Below, in pieces: positions 10,238 to 21,678 of a stretch of DNA of 64,000 nt (positions are counted from its first letter, which is position 1; each line of letters begins with the position of its first letter). The notes under the pieces are model-generated. The model was not told where the DNA came from, made no database searches, and saw only the letters and a program-made list of their open reading frames with translations. Origin of the DNA: Porticoccaceae bacterium (GTDB lineage Bacteria > Pseudomonadota > Gammaproteobacteria > Pseudomonadales > Porticoccaceae). The translations under genes and the position numbers were made by a program. The DNA lies in the NCBI GenBank assembly GCA_029248755.1, contig JAQWIR010000026.1, positions 1 through 64,000 of the forward strand, read 5' to 3'.

Positions 10238-10616
10238 CTGCTAAAAACATTTTGGTCACCATAAGCTAATCCACAATAAATATTATGTAATTGACACCCC
10301 TATTTTCTTGTTAATCACTGGTTTTTTACTGTATACACACAGGTTATCCACAAAAAATGGTTACTTTTTAACCAGATTTATTTTACCCTCTGTTGATAAT
10401 AAAATTCTTGAAATTATATAACCTGCTGATATTTATAGACATTTATTTTTATTCGGTTTTATCCTTGTTTTTTAAGGTGTGGATAGTTTTTTTTACAGGG
10501 TATAGACTCTGTAAAAAGTGAGATAAAAAAGCTCATTACTGAAAACTAACCTTTGGCTGTTGCTATTTCTATATATTTAACAGCTATTATTAACGTCTTT
10601 ATAAGGTATATAAATC
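10238..10616. other. Probable chromosomal replication origin (oriC)
   Basis: 379-base non-coding, AT-rich gap directly upstream of dnaA. It has one perfect DnaA box TTATCCACA (10344-10352) and single-mismatch boxes TAATCCACA (10267-10275), TGTGGATAG (10478-10486, reverse of CTATCCACA) and TGTTGATAA (10391-10399, reverse of TTATCAACA). Long T-rich stretches lie between them and could act as the unwinding element. This position is the usual origin in pseudomonads and relatives. The dnaA promoter must also lie here; I could not assign it with confidence. Confidence 0.7.
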
Positions 10617-12083
10617 ATGGGTTTTGATGCACCCGAAATCGTTTGGTCTCAATGTCAAACACAACTTCAAAATGAGTTGCCTGAACAGCAATACAACACG
10701 TGGATTCGTCCACTAAAACTCAAATATTTTGATGATAATAAAGATAGCTTTAACGATCCGTCTAACGATGATTTGGTTGAATTGCTTGCGCCTAACAGGT
10801 TTGTCGAAGATTGGGTCAAAAGTAAGTTTCTTAATCGAATTGAGGAGTTGTTTCATCAGTTAAGTGGAAATGGTGTGGTTTTGGGTATTTCTGCTGCACC
10901 GACCAATGCTCCGCAATATGAACAACAAGCGGTTTATAACAATCAACCTAAAGCGGATATCGGGCGCGAAGAAAAACCCTCAACACCAATAATGTCAAGT
11001 AATGTTGGCGCGGCTATTGTTGAGGCGCCAAGTATTATTCGTTCCGCTGCCGAGAGCAGCTTGAGGACCAATCTTAATAGTGATTTTACCTTTGACAGTT
11101 TTGTTGAGGGTAAATCAAACCAGTTGGCATTTGCTGCAGCGCAGCAAGTGGCTGAAAATCCCGGTGGATCATATAACCCACTGTTTATTTATGGTGGTGT
11201 TGGGCTGGGTAAAACCCACCTTATGCACGCTGTTGGAAATGCTCTTAGAGCCAAAAAGCCGGATGCTAAGATTGTTTATTTGCATTCTGAAAGGTTTGTG
11301 GCCGATATGGTGAAAGCGCTTCAGCTTAAAGCTATTGATGAATTTAAGCGTTTCTATCGCTCTGTCGACGCATTATTAATTGATGACATTCAATTTTTCT
11401 CGGGTAAAGAGCGCTCTCAAGAAGAGTTCTTTCATACTTATAACGCCCTATTAGAGGGTGGCCAACAAATGATTCTTACCAGCGATCGTTATCCTAAAGA
11501 GATTGACGGTGTTGAAGAGCGGCTTAAGTCACGTTTTGGTTGGGGCTTGACGGTTGCTGTAGAGCCTCCGGAGCTAGAAACAAGGGCGGCAATTCTTATT
11601 AATAAAGCAGAGCAGAGTGGCGTTCATTTATCGAAAGATGCAGCCTTCTTTATTGCACAGCGCATTCGCTCCAATGTGCGTGAACTAGAAGGTGCGTTAA
11701 AGCGGGTTATGGCCCATTCACAGTTCACTAGACGGCCAATTGATATTGATCTTATTAGAGAATCGCTAAAAGACTTGTTGGCACTGCAGGATAAGTTGGT
11801 GACGGTCGATAACATTCAGCGCGTAGTAGCTGATTATTATCAGCTCAAGATGTCTGATTTGCTTTCAAGGCGCAGAAGCCGTTCTGTAGCTAGACCTCGC
11901 CAGGTTGCGATGTCTATTGCTAAAGAGCTTACCAATCATAGTCTTCCAGAGATTGGCGAAGCCTTTGGTGGCCGGGATCATACGACCGTTCTGCATGCCT
12001 GCAGAAAAGTTAAAGAGCTTGAGGGCGCGGATAGAGAGGTTCAGCGCGACTTAAAGAATCTTTACAGAACACTTTCAACCTAA
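10617..12083 (+). CDS. dnaA: Chromosomal replication initiator DnaA
   Basis: AAA+ initiator that binds DnaA boxes and opens oriC. The 488-residue protein shows domain I ([21 protein letters not shown]), a variable linker (about 80-150), the AAA+ domain with Walker [14 protein letters not shown], Walker [14 protein letters not shown] and sensor residues in LKSRFGWGL, and domain IV with the box-recognition signature [13 protein letters not shown]. The presumed origin lies immediately upstream. It is followed by dnaN-recF-gyrB, the classical order. Confidence 0.99.
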   Translation: MGFDAPEIVWSQCQTQLQNELPEQQYNTWIRPLKLKYFDDNKDSFNDPSNDDLVELLAPNRFVEDWVKSKFLNRIEELFHQLSGNGVVLGISAAPTNAPQYEQQAVYNNQPKADIGREEKPSTPIMSSNVGAAIVEAPSIIRSAAESSLRTNLNSDFTFDSFVEGKSNQLAFAAAQQVAENPGGSYNPLFIYGGVGLGKTHLMHAVGNALRAKKPDAKIVYLHSERFVADMVKALQLKAIDEFKRFYRSVDALLIDDIQFFSGKERSQEEFFHTYNALLEGGQQMILTSDRYPKEIDGVEERLKSRFGWGLTVAVEPPELETRAAILINKAEQSGVHLSKDAAFFIAQRIRSNVRELEGALKRVMAHSQFTRRPIDIDLIRESLKDLLALQDKLVTVDNIQRVVADYYQLKMSDLLSRRRSRSVARPRQVAMSIAKELTNHSLPEIGEAFGGRDHTTVLHACRKVKELEGADREVQRDLKNLYRTLST

Positions 12084-12125
12084 TAGTTATAATAGAATAA
12101 ATAATATTTCCGGAGAAATAACATC

Positions 12126-13226
12126 ATGAAATTCAGCCTGTCTAGAGAAGCTCTTCTCAATCCGTTGCAATTAGTAGTGGGTGTAGTTGAGCGTAGGCAA
12201 ACACTGCCAATCCTATCCAATGTGTTGCTGTGCCTTGAGGGTAATCAGCTATCAATGACCGGAACTGATTTAGAGGTAGAGATTAAAGGATCAACGGAAG
12301 TTGTTTCATCTTCTGAAGCAGGCGAAGTTACAGTTTCTGCGAGAAAATTCCTTGATATTTGTCGTTCTTTACCTGATGGGGCGCAAGTAGATTTTTCAAG
12401 TAGCGACGGTAAAGCCCAGATTGTGAGTGGTCGCAGTCGGTTTACTTTGGCCACTTTGCCTGCCAACGAATACCCAAGTGTTGATGAAGGCGAACAAAAT
12501 GTTGAATTTAGTGTTTCTGGCAGCATGATCAGGGGGCTTATTGACGCCACATCATTTGCTATGGCGCAACAAGATGTGCGTTATTACTTAAACGGTATGC
12601 TTTGGGAGGTGACTCATAATCAATTGCGTGTTGTTGCCACAGACGGCCACCGCCTTGCTCTGTGTGATGGGCCCTGTGAGGTGGCTGTGGATGATAAGAT
12701 ATCTGCCATATTGCCTCGAAAAGGCATTATAGAGCTTTCTAGGCTATTAGCGGATGATGAGGTGAGAATTTCTATTGGCTCAAACCATATTAGGGTAACA
12801 GGTGCAGATTACTGCTTTACTTCAAAGCTAGTTGATGGCTCCTACCCAGATTATGATCGAGTTGTGCCAAAGGGAGGCGACAAGCTAGTTGTGGGCGATA
12901 GAGAGCAGCTGAAGCAAGCCTTTGGGCGCACAGCGATTCTTTCTAATGAAAAATACCGAGGCGTAACCATACAGTTGGTTAATGGCGCAATGCATTTAGC
13001 GGCCAACAATCCAGAGCAAGAAGAGGCGCAAGAAGAAGTGAGTGTGGCTTATTCCGGTGAATCTCTTGAGATTGGGTTTAATGTTAGCTATTTGTTAGAC
13101 GTGTTAAATGTATTAAAAAGCAAAGAAATTCGCTTCACCCTTGCTGATTCCAATAGCAGCGCTCTCGTAGAAGATGCGAGTGGCGCAAGTAAAGCGACCT
13201 ATGTTGTTATGCCCATGCGGCTTTAA
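12126..13226 (+). CDS. dnaN: DNA polymerase III beta subunit (sliding clamp)
   Basis: Ring-shaped processivity clamp. The 366 residues match the family length of three repeated domains. The N-terminus MKFSLSREALLNPLQLVVGVVERRQTLPIL, the central YYLNGMLWEV and VATDGHRLAL, and the C-terminal YVVMPMRL are typical. A good Shine-Dalgarno (GGAGA) lies before the ATG. It sits 42 bases after dnaA and is probably co-transcribed with it. Confidence 0.98.
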   Translation: MKFSLSREALLNPLQLVVGVVERRQTLPILSNVLLCLEGNQLSMTGTDLEVEIKGSTEVVSSSEAGEVTVSARKFLDICRSLPDGAQVDFSSSDGKAQIVSGRSRFTLATLPANEYPSVDEGEQNVEFSVSGSMIRGLIDATSFAMAQQDVRYYLNGMLWEVTHNQLRVVATDGHRLALCDGPCEVAVDDKISAILPRKGIIELSRLLADDEVRISIGSNHIRVTGADYCFTSKLVDGSYPDYDRVVPKGGDKLVVGDREQLKQAFGRTAILSNEKYRGVTIQLVNGAMHLAANNPEQEEAQEEVSVAYSGESLEIGFNVSYLLDVLNVLKSKEIRFTLADSNSSALVEDASGASKATYVVMPMRL

Positions 13227-13260
13227 GTCGCAGGGCCCTCGTGTCAACTAGGCCGCTAGC

Positions 13261-14352
13261 GTGTTTTTGAAGAGTATAGAAATTTCTAAGGTCCGCAACC
13301 TACAGCAGGTAAGTTTGGACTGCCACCCTAAAGCTAATATTATCTATGGTGCCAACGGTAGCGGTAAGACCAGCCTGTTAGAGGCAATATTCTTGTTAGG
13401 TCGCGGTAAATCCTTTAAGCATCGAGATTTACGCCTAGTCATTAATAGGGGGCAAGACAGTTTAATTGTCTCAGGCAAGGTGGTTCGTCCAAATTCCGAT
13501 GCAGAGCACCAGTTGGGCGTTATGCGCTCTATCAAAGGGGCCTTTGAGGCACGTTGTGATGGAAAAAACTTATCTTCGGCGGGCCAGCTAGCGACTGAGC
13601 TGCCAATTCAATTGGTGGATGCCCATAGCTTCTCATTATTAGAGGGCGGGCCACTTCAGCGGCGTCAATTTATTGATTGGGGTGTGTTCCACGTGGAACA
13701 TAGCTATGCCGATTTATGGCGACGCTTCCAAAAAGCATTAAAACAGCGCAATCAACTGCTTCGTCATGGTAGAATAGATGAGGAATCATTAAAGCTCTGG
13801 TCTCAGGAGTTGGCGCCACTTAATGAGATGATATCTGAACAGAGAAAAGAGTATATTTGCCAGCTGGAAGGCTTTATTAGTCCAGTGGTAGAAGCCTTTA
13901 GCGGGCTTGGTTCGGTATCTTTGGAGTATAGTCAGGGTTGGGCAGAGGGTAGGTCAATTATTGACGTGCTATTAGCCGACCGGGAGAGAGATGTTGCTAC
14001 TGGAACTACCTCCCACGGCGCTCATCGTGCTGATATTGGGGTTTTGGTTGATGGTGTGGTTGCGGCTGATAGTCTTTCGAGAGGGCAGTCAAAATTGCTG
14101 GTTTATGCGTTAAAATTAGCCCAAGCCGCTCACTACCAGACAGTAACAGGCCATAGTTGCGTATTTTTGCTGGATGATTTGCCAGCCGAGTTAGATTACG
14201 ATAACCGAAAAGATGTGCTAGCGTACTTAGACCATTTACAGTGCCAGTATTTTGTAACTGGGGTTGATAAGAAAGATTTTGATGCAATAGGTGAAGAGCT
14301 AAGCCAATTGTTCCACGTGGAACAAGGTGTTTTTCAAAAGGTTGAACAATAG
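13261..14352 (+). CDS. recF: DNA replication and repair protein RecF
   Basis: SMC-like ATPase that helps load RecA at gaps. The 363-residue protein has Walker A GANGSGKTSLLEAI, an ABC-type signature LSRGQSKLL and Walker B FLLDDLPAELD. It uses a GTG start at 13261. Two copies of the 16-bp palindrome TGTTCCACGTGGAACA lie within it, at 13685-13700 and 14309-14324, encoding FHVEH and FHVEQ. The gene therefore doubles as the ParB-loading region. It lies between dnaN and gyrB. Confidence 0.97.
   Translation: MFLKSIEISKVRNLQQVSLDCHPKANIIYGANGSGKTSLLEAIFLLGRGKSFKHRDLRLVINRGQDSLIVSGKVVRPNSDAEHQLGVMRSIKGAFEARCDGKNLSSAGQLATELPIQLVDAHSFSLLEGGPLQRRQFIDWGVFHVEHSYADLWRRFQKALKQRNQLLRHGRIDEESLKLWSQELAPLNEMISEQRKEYICQLEGFISPVVEAFSGLGSVSLEYSQGWAEGRSIIDVLLADRERDVATGTTSHGAHRADIGVLVDGVVAADSLSRGQSKLLVYALKLAQAAHYQTVTGHSCVFLLDDLPAELDYDNRKDVLAYLDHLQCQYFVTGVDKKDFDAIGEELSQLFHVEQGVFQKVEQ
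13685..13700. promoter_or_regulatory. parS site 1 (ParB binding), inside recF
   Basis: TGTTCCACGTGGAACA is a perfect 16-bp palindrome matching the conserved bacterial parS pattern TGTTNCACGTGNAACA. It lies about 11 kb from parB and 3 kb from the dnaA-proximal origin, within the origin-near zone where parS sites cluster. Confidence 0.9.
14309..14324. promoter_or_regulatory. parS site 2 (ParB binding), inside recF
   Basis: Second identical copy of TGTTCCACGTGGAACA, near the 3' end of recF and 609 bases after the first. Two identical palindromes in one gene are very unlikely by chance and indicate selection for ParB loading. Confidence 0.9.
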
Positions 14353-14362
14353 GAACTTATAG

Positions 14363-16780
<2,418 letters not shown>

Positions 16781-16838
16781 TACATAAAGTGTAGCCAGTC
16801 AGTGATTGAAATACAGCTCAATACTGGCTGTCTGCTGG

Positions 16839-17558
16839 TTACTTTAGGCTTTCTGCTATCCAGTTGCGCGCACTTTCCGTGATTTCACGAGTAGAGAGTA
16901 AGTCACTATCAATGGTTGGCCCTATCTGGAGATGAATAGTGCCTGGTGTCTTTAAAAATTGACCGCGCTTCCAATGATTGCCGCTGTTATGAGAAACAGG
17001 TAATACCGGCACTTGAGCCTGCTTAGCTAAGGCCGCACCACTGGTTTTAAACTCCCCTAGCTGATCACTAGTTACTCTTGTACCCTCAGGATATATAACT
17101 ATTTTGTTACCCGACAGAAGACGTTTTGTGCCCTGTTTGAGAACATATCTAATCGCTGAGGCAGGTCGAGAGCGCTTGATGGCAATGGGATTCATTAAAA
17201 ACAGTGCCCAGCCAAAAAAAGGTATCCACAACAGTTCGCGCTTTAAGATAAAATTTGCCGGCTGAAAAAACCACTGCATATAAAAGGCTTCCCAGGTGCT
17301 TTGGTGATTACTAAGTACCACGCAGGCACCTTTGGGAATATTATCTAGACCAGAAACGACAATCTTGATATTACAAGTCACCCTTAGCCACTGTATGACT
17401 AAATAATTACCAGTGGTGGCTATACGCTGAAGTAGGCGAAAGGGTAAAAAGAATAGTAGGCAGGTGATAAGGCTTGCGGATACTACAAATATAACAAACC
17501 CAGCATAAAACAGGGTTGCTCTCAAAGTGGCTAGCAATAGTTTGATAAGGCTAAACAC
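16839..17558 (-). CDS. PlsC-family lysophospholipid acyltransferase
   Basis: Probable 1-acyl-sn-glycerol-3-phosphate acyltransferase for phosphatidic acid synthesis at the inner membrane. The 239 residues show an N-terminal membrane segment (ATLFYAGFVIFVVSASLITCLLFF in pieces), the catalytic block NHQSTWE and the substrate-binding block YPEGTR. The catalytic block has glutamate where the canonical HX4D has aspartate, as in a known proteobacterial subfamily. It lies directly downstream of glyS, as in pseudomonads, where gmhB usually sits between; gmhB is absent here. It converges on gyrB. Confidence 0.85.
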   Translation of the reverse strand: MFSLIKLLLATLRATLFYAGFVIFVVSASLITCLLFFLPFRLLQRIATTGNYLVIQWLRVTCNIKIVVSGLDNIPKGACVVLSNHQSTWEAFYMQWFFQPANFILKRELLWIPFFGWALFLMNPIAIKRSRPASAIRYVLKQGTKRLLSGNKIVIYPEGTRVTSDQLGEFKTSGAALAKQAQVPVLPVSHNSGNHWKRGQFLKTPGTIHLQIGPTIDSDLLSTREITESARNWIAESLK

Positions 17559-17571
17559 TGTGATAGACCAA

Positions 17572-18465
17572 CTACTTTGCAGGTACTAGTTTTGAAATAT
17601 CGGCAACATTCATAAATAGCGTTTGTAGCTTATTTAATAATGCCAGTCTATTTTGACGCAGTTCGATATCATCAGACATAACCATGACATCCTCAAAGAA
17701 CTGATCTACAGGCTCTTTAAGCGCAGCTAATTTCGATAATATCCCATTGTAGTCGCGGTTAGCTAGCAGGGGGGCGATGAGCATCTCTAAATCTTCTAAA
17801 TTATTAGCAAGTTGCTTTTCAGCTGTTTCTTTTAATAAGTTGGGGGCCAGTGATACAGCAGATTGATTAGCTAGCTGTTTGGCTAAAATATTAGAAACGC
17901 GCTTATTTGCGGCGGCTAATGATGAAGCCTCGGGAAGAAGCGTAAATTGATGCACCGCACAGACTCGCGCATCAAAATCTAATGGGTTGCTAAGCCCTAA
18001 GGTGGCAACAGACAAAAATACTTCAGTTTTAACGCCCTTTTCTTTATATACAGCCTTGAAGCGCTCTAAAATGTAAGTAAGTACTTGCTTTTCAAGATCT
18101 TTGCCGGACAATTTGGCACTTTTACCTACCTTTAATTGAGCATTGCAAAAGCGCAGTATATCCACAAGATCTAAATCTAAGTTGCGCTCTAAAATGATTC
18201 GCAATACACCTAAACTAGCGCGTCTAAGGGCAAAGGGGTCGCGCGAACCAGATGGCTGTTGTCCAATACTAAAAATACCCATTAGACTATCAAGACGGTC
18301 AGCCAAGGCCACCGCGGCACCAGTCACAGTGCCGGGAACTATATCGCCAGAAAATCGAGGTAGATACTGTTCAAATATAGCTTCAGCGACTTCTTTGTCT
18401 TCACCGTCGTTTAGCGCGTAGTCGCGACCCATGTCTCCCTGCAGATCATCAAACTCGCCCACCAT
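17572..18465 (-). CDS. glyS: Glycine-tRNA ligase beta subunit, C-terminal part (after in-frame stop)
   Basis: C-terminal ~300 residues of GlyS: the continuation of the catalytic-support region (GDMGRDYALNDGE, ADRLDSLMGIFSIGQQPSGSRDPFALRRASLGVLRI) and the tRNA-binding DALR-like tail (FDARVCAVHQF, FFEDVMVMSDD). It lies in the same frame as the upstream part; the readable frame begins right after the TAA at 18490-18492 with SKSDLVTDM. The first ATG (18465) falls inside a conserved block and I see no Shine-Dalgarno before it, so independent translation is doubtful. Together with the N-terminal part it makes a normal-length GlyS of about 697 codons. Confidence 0.9.
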   Translation of the reverse strand: MVGEFDDLQGDMGRDYALNDGEDKEVAEAIFEQYLPRFSGDIVPGTVTGAAVALADRLDSLMGIFSIGQQPSGSRDPFALRRASLGVLRIILERNLDLDLVDILRFCNAQLKVGKSAKLSGKDLEKQVLTYILERFKAVYKEKGVKTEVFLSVATLGLSNPLDFDARVCAVHQFTLLPEASSLAAANKRVSNILAKQLANQSAVSLAPNLLKETAEKQLANNLEDLEMLIAPLLANRDYNGILSKLAALKEPVDQFFEDVMVMSDDIELRQNRLALLNKLQTLFMNVADISKLVPAK

Positions 18466-18489
18466 ATCGGTTACAAGATCTGATTTACT

Positions 18490-18492
18490 TTA
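18490..18492 (-). other. In-frame TAA interrupting glyS
   Basis: The codons around the stop read GCA GCA GAA TAA AGT AAA TCA GAT (A A E stop S K S D). Both flanks are conserved GlyS in the same frame, so no frameshift is involved. The family usually has leucine here, and TTA to TAA is a single-base change. Confidence 0.95.
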
Positions 18493-19665
18493 TTCTGCTG
18501 CTCTTCGAGCTAAATTAGGCTGCCCACCCATTTGACCCGCTAGATATTCGGCAATAGCAGCAACCCGTTGTGTTTTGTCATAAACAGAGCCTAAATCTGC
18601 CTGAAATACGATATTCTTTAATGAGGATCTTCGGCTTTCTAATGTGGTTTTCTTATCATTTTCGTAAAAGAAAGCGGCATCTGCCAATCGTGGGCGAATA
18701 ACGCGCTCATTTCCATCAATTACTTGAGCAGGATCAGTGCTTTCTATATTGGCAACTGTAATAAAAGCGGGCAATAGTTGGTCTTTAGCATCAAGTACAT
18801 GAAAATATTTTTGGTGCTCTTTCATTGAGGAAATAAGCGCTTGAGCAGGGATGGACAAAAAATGCTCATCAAATCTACCCATTAGCGGAACGGGCCACTC
18901 ATTAAGCGCTGCGACTTCATCAAGAAGATCGTCTTCAACGACAGCGATTCCATGTATTTCTTTGGCAAGGCTTTCAACGCCTTTGGTAATTAATTCTTTT
19001 CGCTCGTTGAAATCTGCAATTACATAGGCCTCACGCAACTGCTGTTGGTAGCTGCTAGGTGTTTTTATAAGGATCTCTTGGTTGGCATGAAATCTATGCC
19101 CGCGGCTGGTATTGCTAGCAGTAATGCCAAGGATACTATCGTGTAATATCTCATCATTAAATAAAAGCACTGCCCATTGGGCTGGGCGCACAAATTCTTC
19201 TTTCTTATAACCCCAGCGCATACGCTTTGGTATTGGCAGGTTGGCCAGTGACTGGTTAATAATGTCAGCTAACCATGTTTTTGTGTCTATACCATTCTCA
19301 GTGCGCCTAATACATAGTTTGTCTTGCTGACCATCATTGTCTATTAGCGAGGCTAACTCTTTAATTGTTACGCCATTTTTTTTGGCAAAGGCTTCAGCGG
19401 CTTTAGAGGCTGTGCCATCATCACTAAAGGCTACCTTTACCGGCGGCCCCCATATTACAAGGTCTTTGTTAGGAGTTTGTGTATCTAACTCAGAAATTGT
19501 AATGGCTAGGCGCCTTGGTGCGGCAAAAGATCGAACATCTTTGTAATTGAGCCCAAGATCGCGCAAACCACTAATTACTCCGTCCGTAAACGCATGAGAA
19601 AGTGACTTTAGAGCCTTAGGTGGAAGTTCTTCGGTACCCAGCTCAACCAGAAAATCAGCACTCAT
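18490..19665 (-). CDS. glyS: Glycine-tRNA ligase beta subunit, N-terminal part (ends at in-frame TAA)
   Basis: N-terminal 391 residues of the tetrameric-type glycyl-tRNA synthetase beta chain, beginning SADFLVELGTEELPPKAL and including SMKEHQKYFHV and RPRLADAAFFYENDKK. It ends ARRAAE-TAA, exactly where family members read on into a leucine and then SK-DL. The ATG overlaps the glyQ stop by one base (TAATG), the usual translational coupling. Because the enzyme is essential and no second copy is visible here, the stop is either a sequence error, a recent mutation or read through. Confidence 0.93.
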   Translation of the reverse strand: MSADFLVELGTEELPPKALKSLSHAFTDGVISGLRDLGLNYKDVRSFAAPRRLAITISELDTQTPNKDLVIWGPPVKVAFSDDGTASKAAEAFAKKNGVTIKELASLIDNDGQQDKLCIRRTENGIDTKTWLADIINQSLANLPIPKRMRWGYKKEEFVRPAQWAVLLFNDEILHDSILGITASNTSRGHRFHANQEILIKTPSSYQQQLREAYVIADFNERKELITKGVESLAKEIHGIAVVEDDLLDEVAALNEWPVPLMGRFDEHFLSIPAQALISSMKEHQKYFHVLDAKDQLLPAFITVANIESTDPAQVIDGNERVIRPRLADAAFFYENDKKTTLESRRSSLKNIVFQADLGSVYDKTQRVAAIAEYLAGQMGGQPNLARRAAE

Positions 19666-20603
19666 TATGATTCTCCCTGACGCTTGGCTATCAGTTCTTG
19701 GGCCAATGCTTTATCTGCAAGGGGAAAGCCAGCCTCAAGTCTGGAATCAAAATAGCTTTGTGCAACACCACGGGCCAGGGTTCTCACTCTAAGAATATAT
19801 CGTTGACGCTCGGTCACCGATATGGCCTTGCGAGCGTCTAATAAATTAAAAGTATGCGATGCTTTCATTACCATTTCATAGGCAGGTAAAGGAAGTTTTT
19901 CGGCGATAAGATGCTCCCCGTCTTTTTCGTATTGATCAAACGCTTTAAATAAAAAGTCGATATCAGCGTGCTCAAAGTTAAAAGCCGATAATTCACGCTC
20001 ATTTTGCAGGAACACATCACCGTAGGTTACTGTTCCAGCCGGTCCTTGTGACCAAATTAGGTCATAAATACTATCAACACCTTGCAGATACATGGCAATT
20101 CGCTCAAGGCCATAGGTTATTTCGCCCGTAACGGGATAGCATTCAATGCCGCCCACTTGCTGAAAGTAAGTAAACTGTGTCACTTCCATGCCGTTGAGCC
20201 ACACTTCCCAGCCAAGCCCCCAGGCGCCAAGCGTTGGGGATTCCCAATTATCTTCGACAAATCTAATGTCATGAATAGCGGTATCTACCCCTAAATGGCG
20301 TAAAGAGTCGAGGTATAAATCCTGGATATTGTCTGGTGAAGGTTTTAGCACCACTTGAAATTGATAGTAGTGTTGCAGTCGATTTGGATTTTCACCATAA
20401 CGGCCATCAGTAGGTCGGCGCGAAGGTTGAACATAGGCGCAATTCCATTCTTCAGGACCAATTGAGCGCAGGAATGTCGCCGGATGAAAGGTTCCAGCGC
20501 CTACCTCCATATCCAGCGGTTGCATAATGACACAGCCCTGCTTAGCCCAAAAGTCTTGAAGTGTTGCAATAAGCTCCTGAAAAGTCTGAGGAGCAGCCGT
20601 CAT
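19665..20603 (-). CDS. glyQ: Glycine-tRNA ligase alpha subunit
   Basis: Catalytic alpha chain of the alpha2-beta2 glycyl-tRNA synthetase. The protein (312 residues from ATG 20603) contains the characteristic [64 protein letters not shown] and [15 protein letters not shown]-type blocks, all in the expected order. An in-frame TTG at 20624 would add seven residues. Coupled to glyS by a TAATG overlap; transcribed away from galU. Confidence 0.97.
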   Translation of the reverse strand: MTAAPQTFQELIATLQDFWAKQGCVIMQPLDMEVGAGTFHPATFLRSIGPEEWNCAYVQPSRRPTDGRYGENPNRLQHYYQFQVVLKPSPDNIQDLYLDSLRHLGVDTAIHDIRFVEDNWESPTLGAWGLGWEVWLNGMEVTQFTYFQQVGGIECYPVTGEITYGLERIAMYLQGVDSIYDLIWSQGPAGTVTYGDVFLQNERELSAFNFEHADIDFLFKAFDQYEKDGEHLIAEKLPLPAYEMVMKASHTFNLLDARKAISVTERQRYILRVRTLARGVAQSYFDSRLEAGFPLADKALAQELIAKRQGES

Positions 20604-20781
20604 ATTTCCCACAAAAATCACCAAATCGTTAACTTTTTCTAATAATGAGCAATTATAAACGTGCAGACTGATAAAGATAGAGGTAAAAAACTGTTAAAAC
20701 TGATAATTTGACCCCCTCAAGGGCGTTATATCAATATATAATGCATTGAATAGTTCAAAATTTCTCTCAATGGAGTTTTTA

Positions 20782-21678
20782 ATGTCCCATATCAAACGTG
20801 GTGAAAAAGTCCGTAAAGCAGTCTTTCCTGTTGCTGGAATGGGCTCTCGATTTTTGCCGGCTACCAAAGCTAGCCCCAAAGAAATGATGCCGGTTGTGGA
20901 TAAACCATTAATTCAATACGCCGTGGAAGAGGCAGTAGAAGCGGGTATTACGGAAATGATTTTTGTAACTGGCCGCACCAAACGCAGTATTGCCGATCAT
21001 TTTGACAAGGCTTACGAGCTGGAGCATCAGCTGGAGCAACGAGGCAAAAAGAAATTATTAGAGATTGCGCAAAATGTTGTCCCCAAAGGCGTTAGCTGTA
21101 CTTATATTCGTCAAAATGAAGCCCTTGGTTTGGGACATGCGGTTGCAGTCACTTCACATCTAGTGGGTGATGAGCCATTTGCGGTTATTTTGGCTGATGA
21201 TTTGATTCACCATAAACAAGGCGCAGTAAAACAAATGGTAGATGTGTTTGATTATTACAAGAGCTCTGTTATTGCGGTTCAGAAAGTGGAGGGCCCTGAA
21301 ATATCCTCTTATGGCGTAATTAGCGGTAAAAAGCAGTCCGACCATGTGCATCTTATTGATAATATTGTTGAGAAACCAGCCTTTGAGGACGCGCCTTCAG
21401 ATATGGGAGTAACGGGTCGCTATGTATTTACTCCACAAATTTTTGAGCATTTAGCTAATCTAAAGCCAGGTGCTGGCGGTGAATTACAACTGACCGACGC
21501 CATTCAGACGCTGTTAAAAGCTGAACAGGTGCTGGCCTATGAGTATCAGGGCATTCGGTATGACTGCGGTAGTAAAATGGGGCTGTTAAAAGCCAATATC
21601 GAATTAGGCCTCGAGCACAGTGAAATAGGCGATGAGCTTAGAAAATACCTCGCTAATGAGTTGCCTAGCAAGCTATGA
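20782..21678 (+). CDS. galU: UTP-glucose-1-phosphate uridylyltransferase
   Basis: Makes UDP-glucose from UTP and glucose-1-phosphate, a precursor for surface polysaccharides. The 298-residue protein (start ATG 20782 with GGAG seven bases upstream) has the nucleotidyltransferase loop GMGSRFLPATKASPKEMMP, DKPLIQYAVEEA, FAVILADDLI and the C-terminal GIRYDCGSKMGLLKAN. A frame open from 20746 lacks family similarity. It overlaps the next acyltransferase gene by 4 bases (ATGA). Confidence 0.97.
   Translation: MSHIKRGEKVRKAVFPVAGMGSRFLPATKASPKEMMPVVDKPLIQYAVEEAVEAGITEMIFVTGRTKRSIADHFDKAYELEHQLEQRGKKKLLEIAQNVVPKGVSCTYIRQNEALGLGHAVAVTSHLVGDEPFAVILADDLIHHKQGAVKQMVDVFDYYKSSVIAVQKVEGPEISSYGVISGKKQSDHVHLIDNIVEKPAFEDAPSDMGVTGRYVFTPQIFEHLANLKPGAGGELQLTDAIQTLLKAEQVLAYEYQGIRYDCGSKMGLLKANIELGLEHSEIGDELRKYLANELPSKL

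Noticed and set aside
10327-10340. LexA-box-like CTGTATACACACAG in the dnaA upstream region
   Set aside because: CTGT and ACAG are separated by six bases instead of the eight needed for the gammaproteobacterial LexA consensus.
16793-16830. Terminator between gyrB and the PlsC-like gene
   Set aside because: AGCCAGT/ACTGGCT can form a stem, but the loop is long and no T run follows on either strand.
18490-18492. Recoding of TAA as a sense codon
   Set aside because: TAA serves as the normal stop for many genes in the window (for example yidC, trpG and the OsmC-family gene), so a genome-wide code change is excluded.
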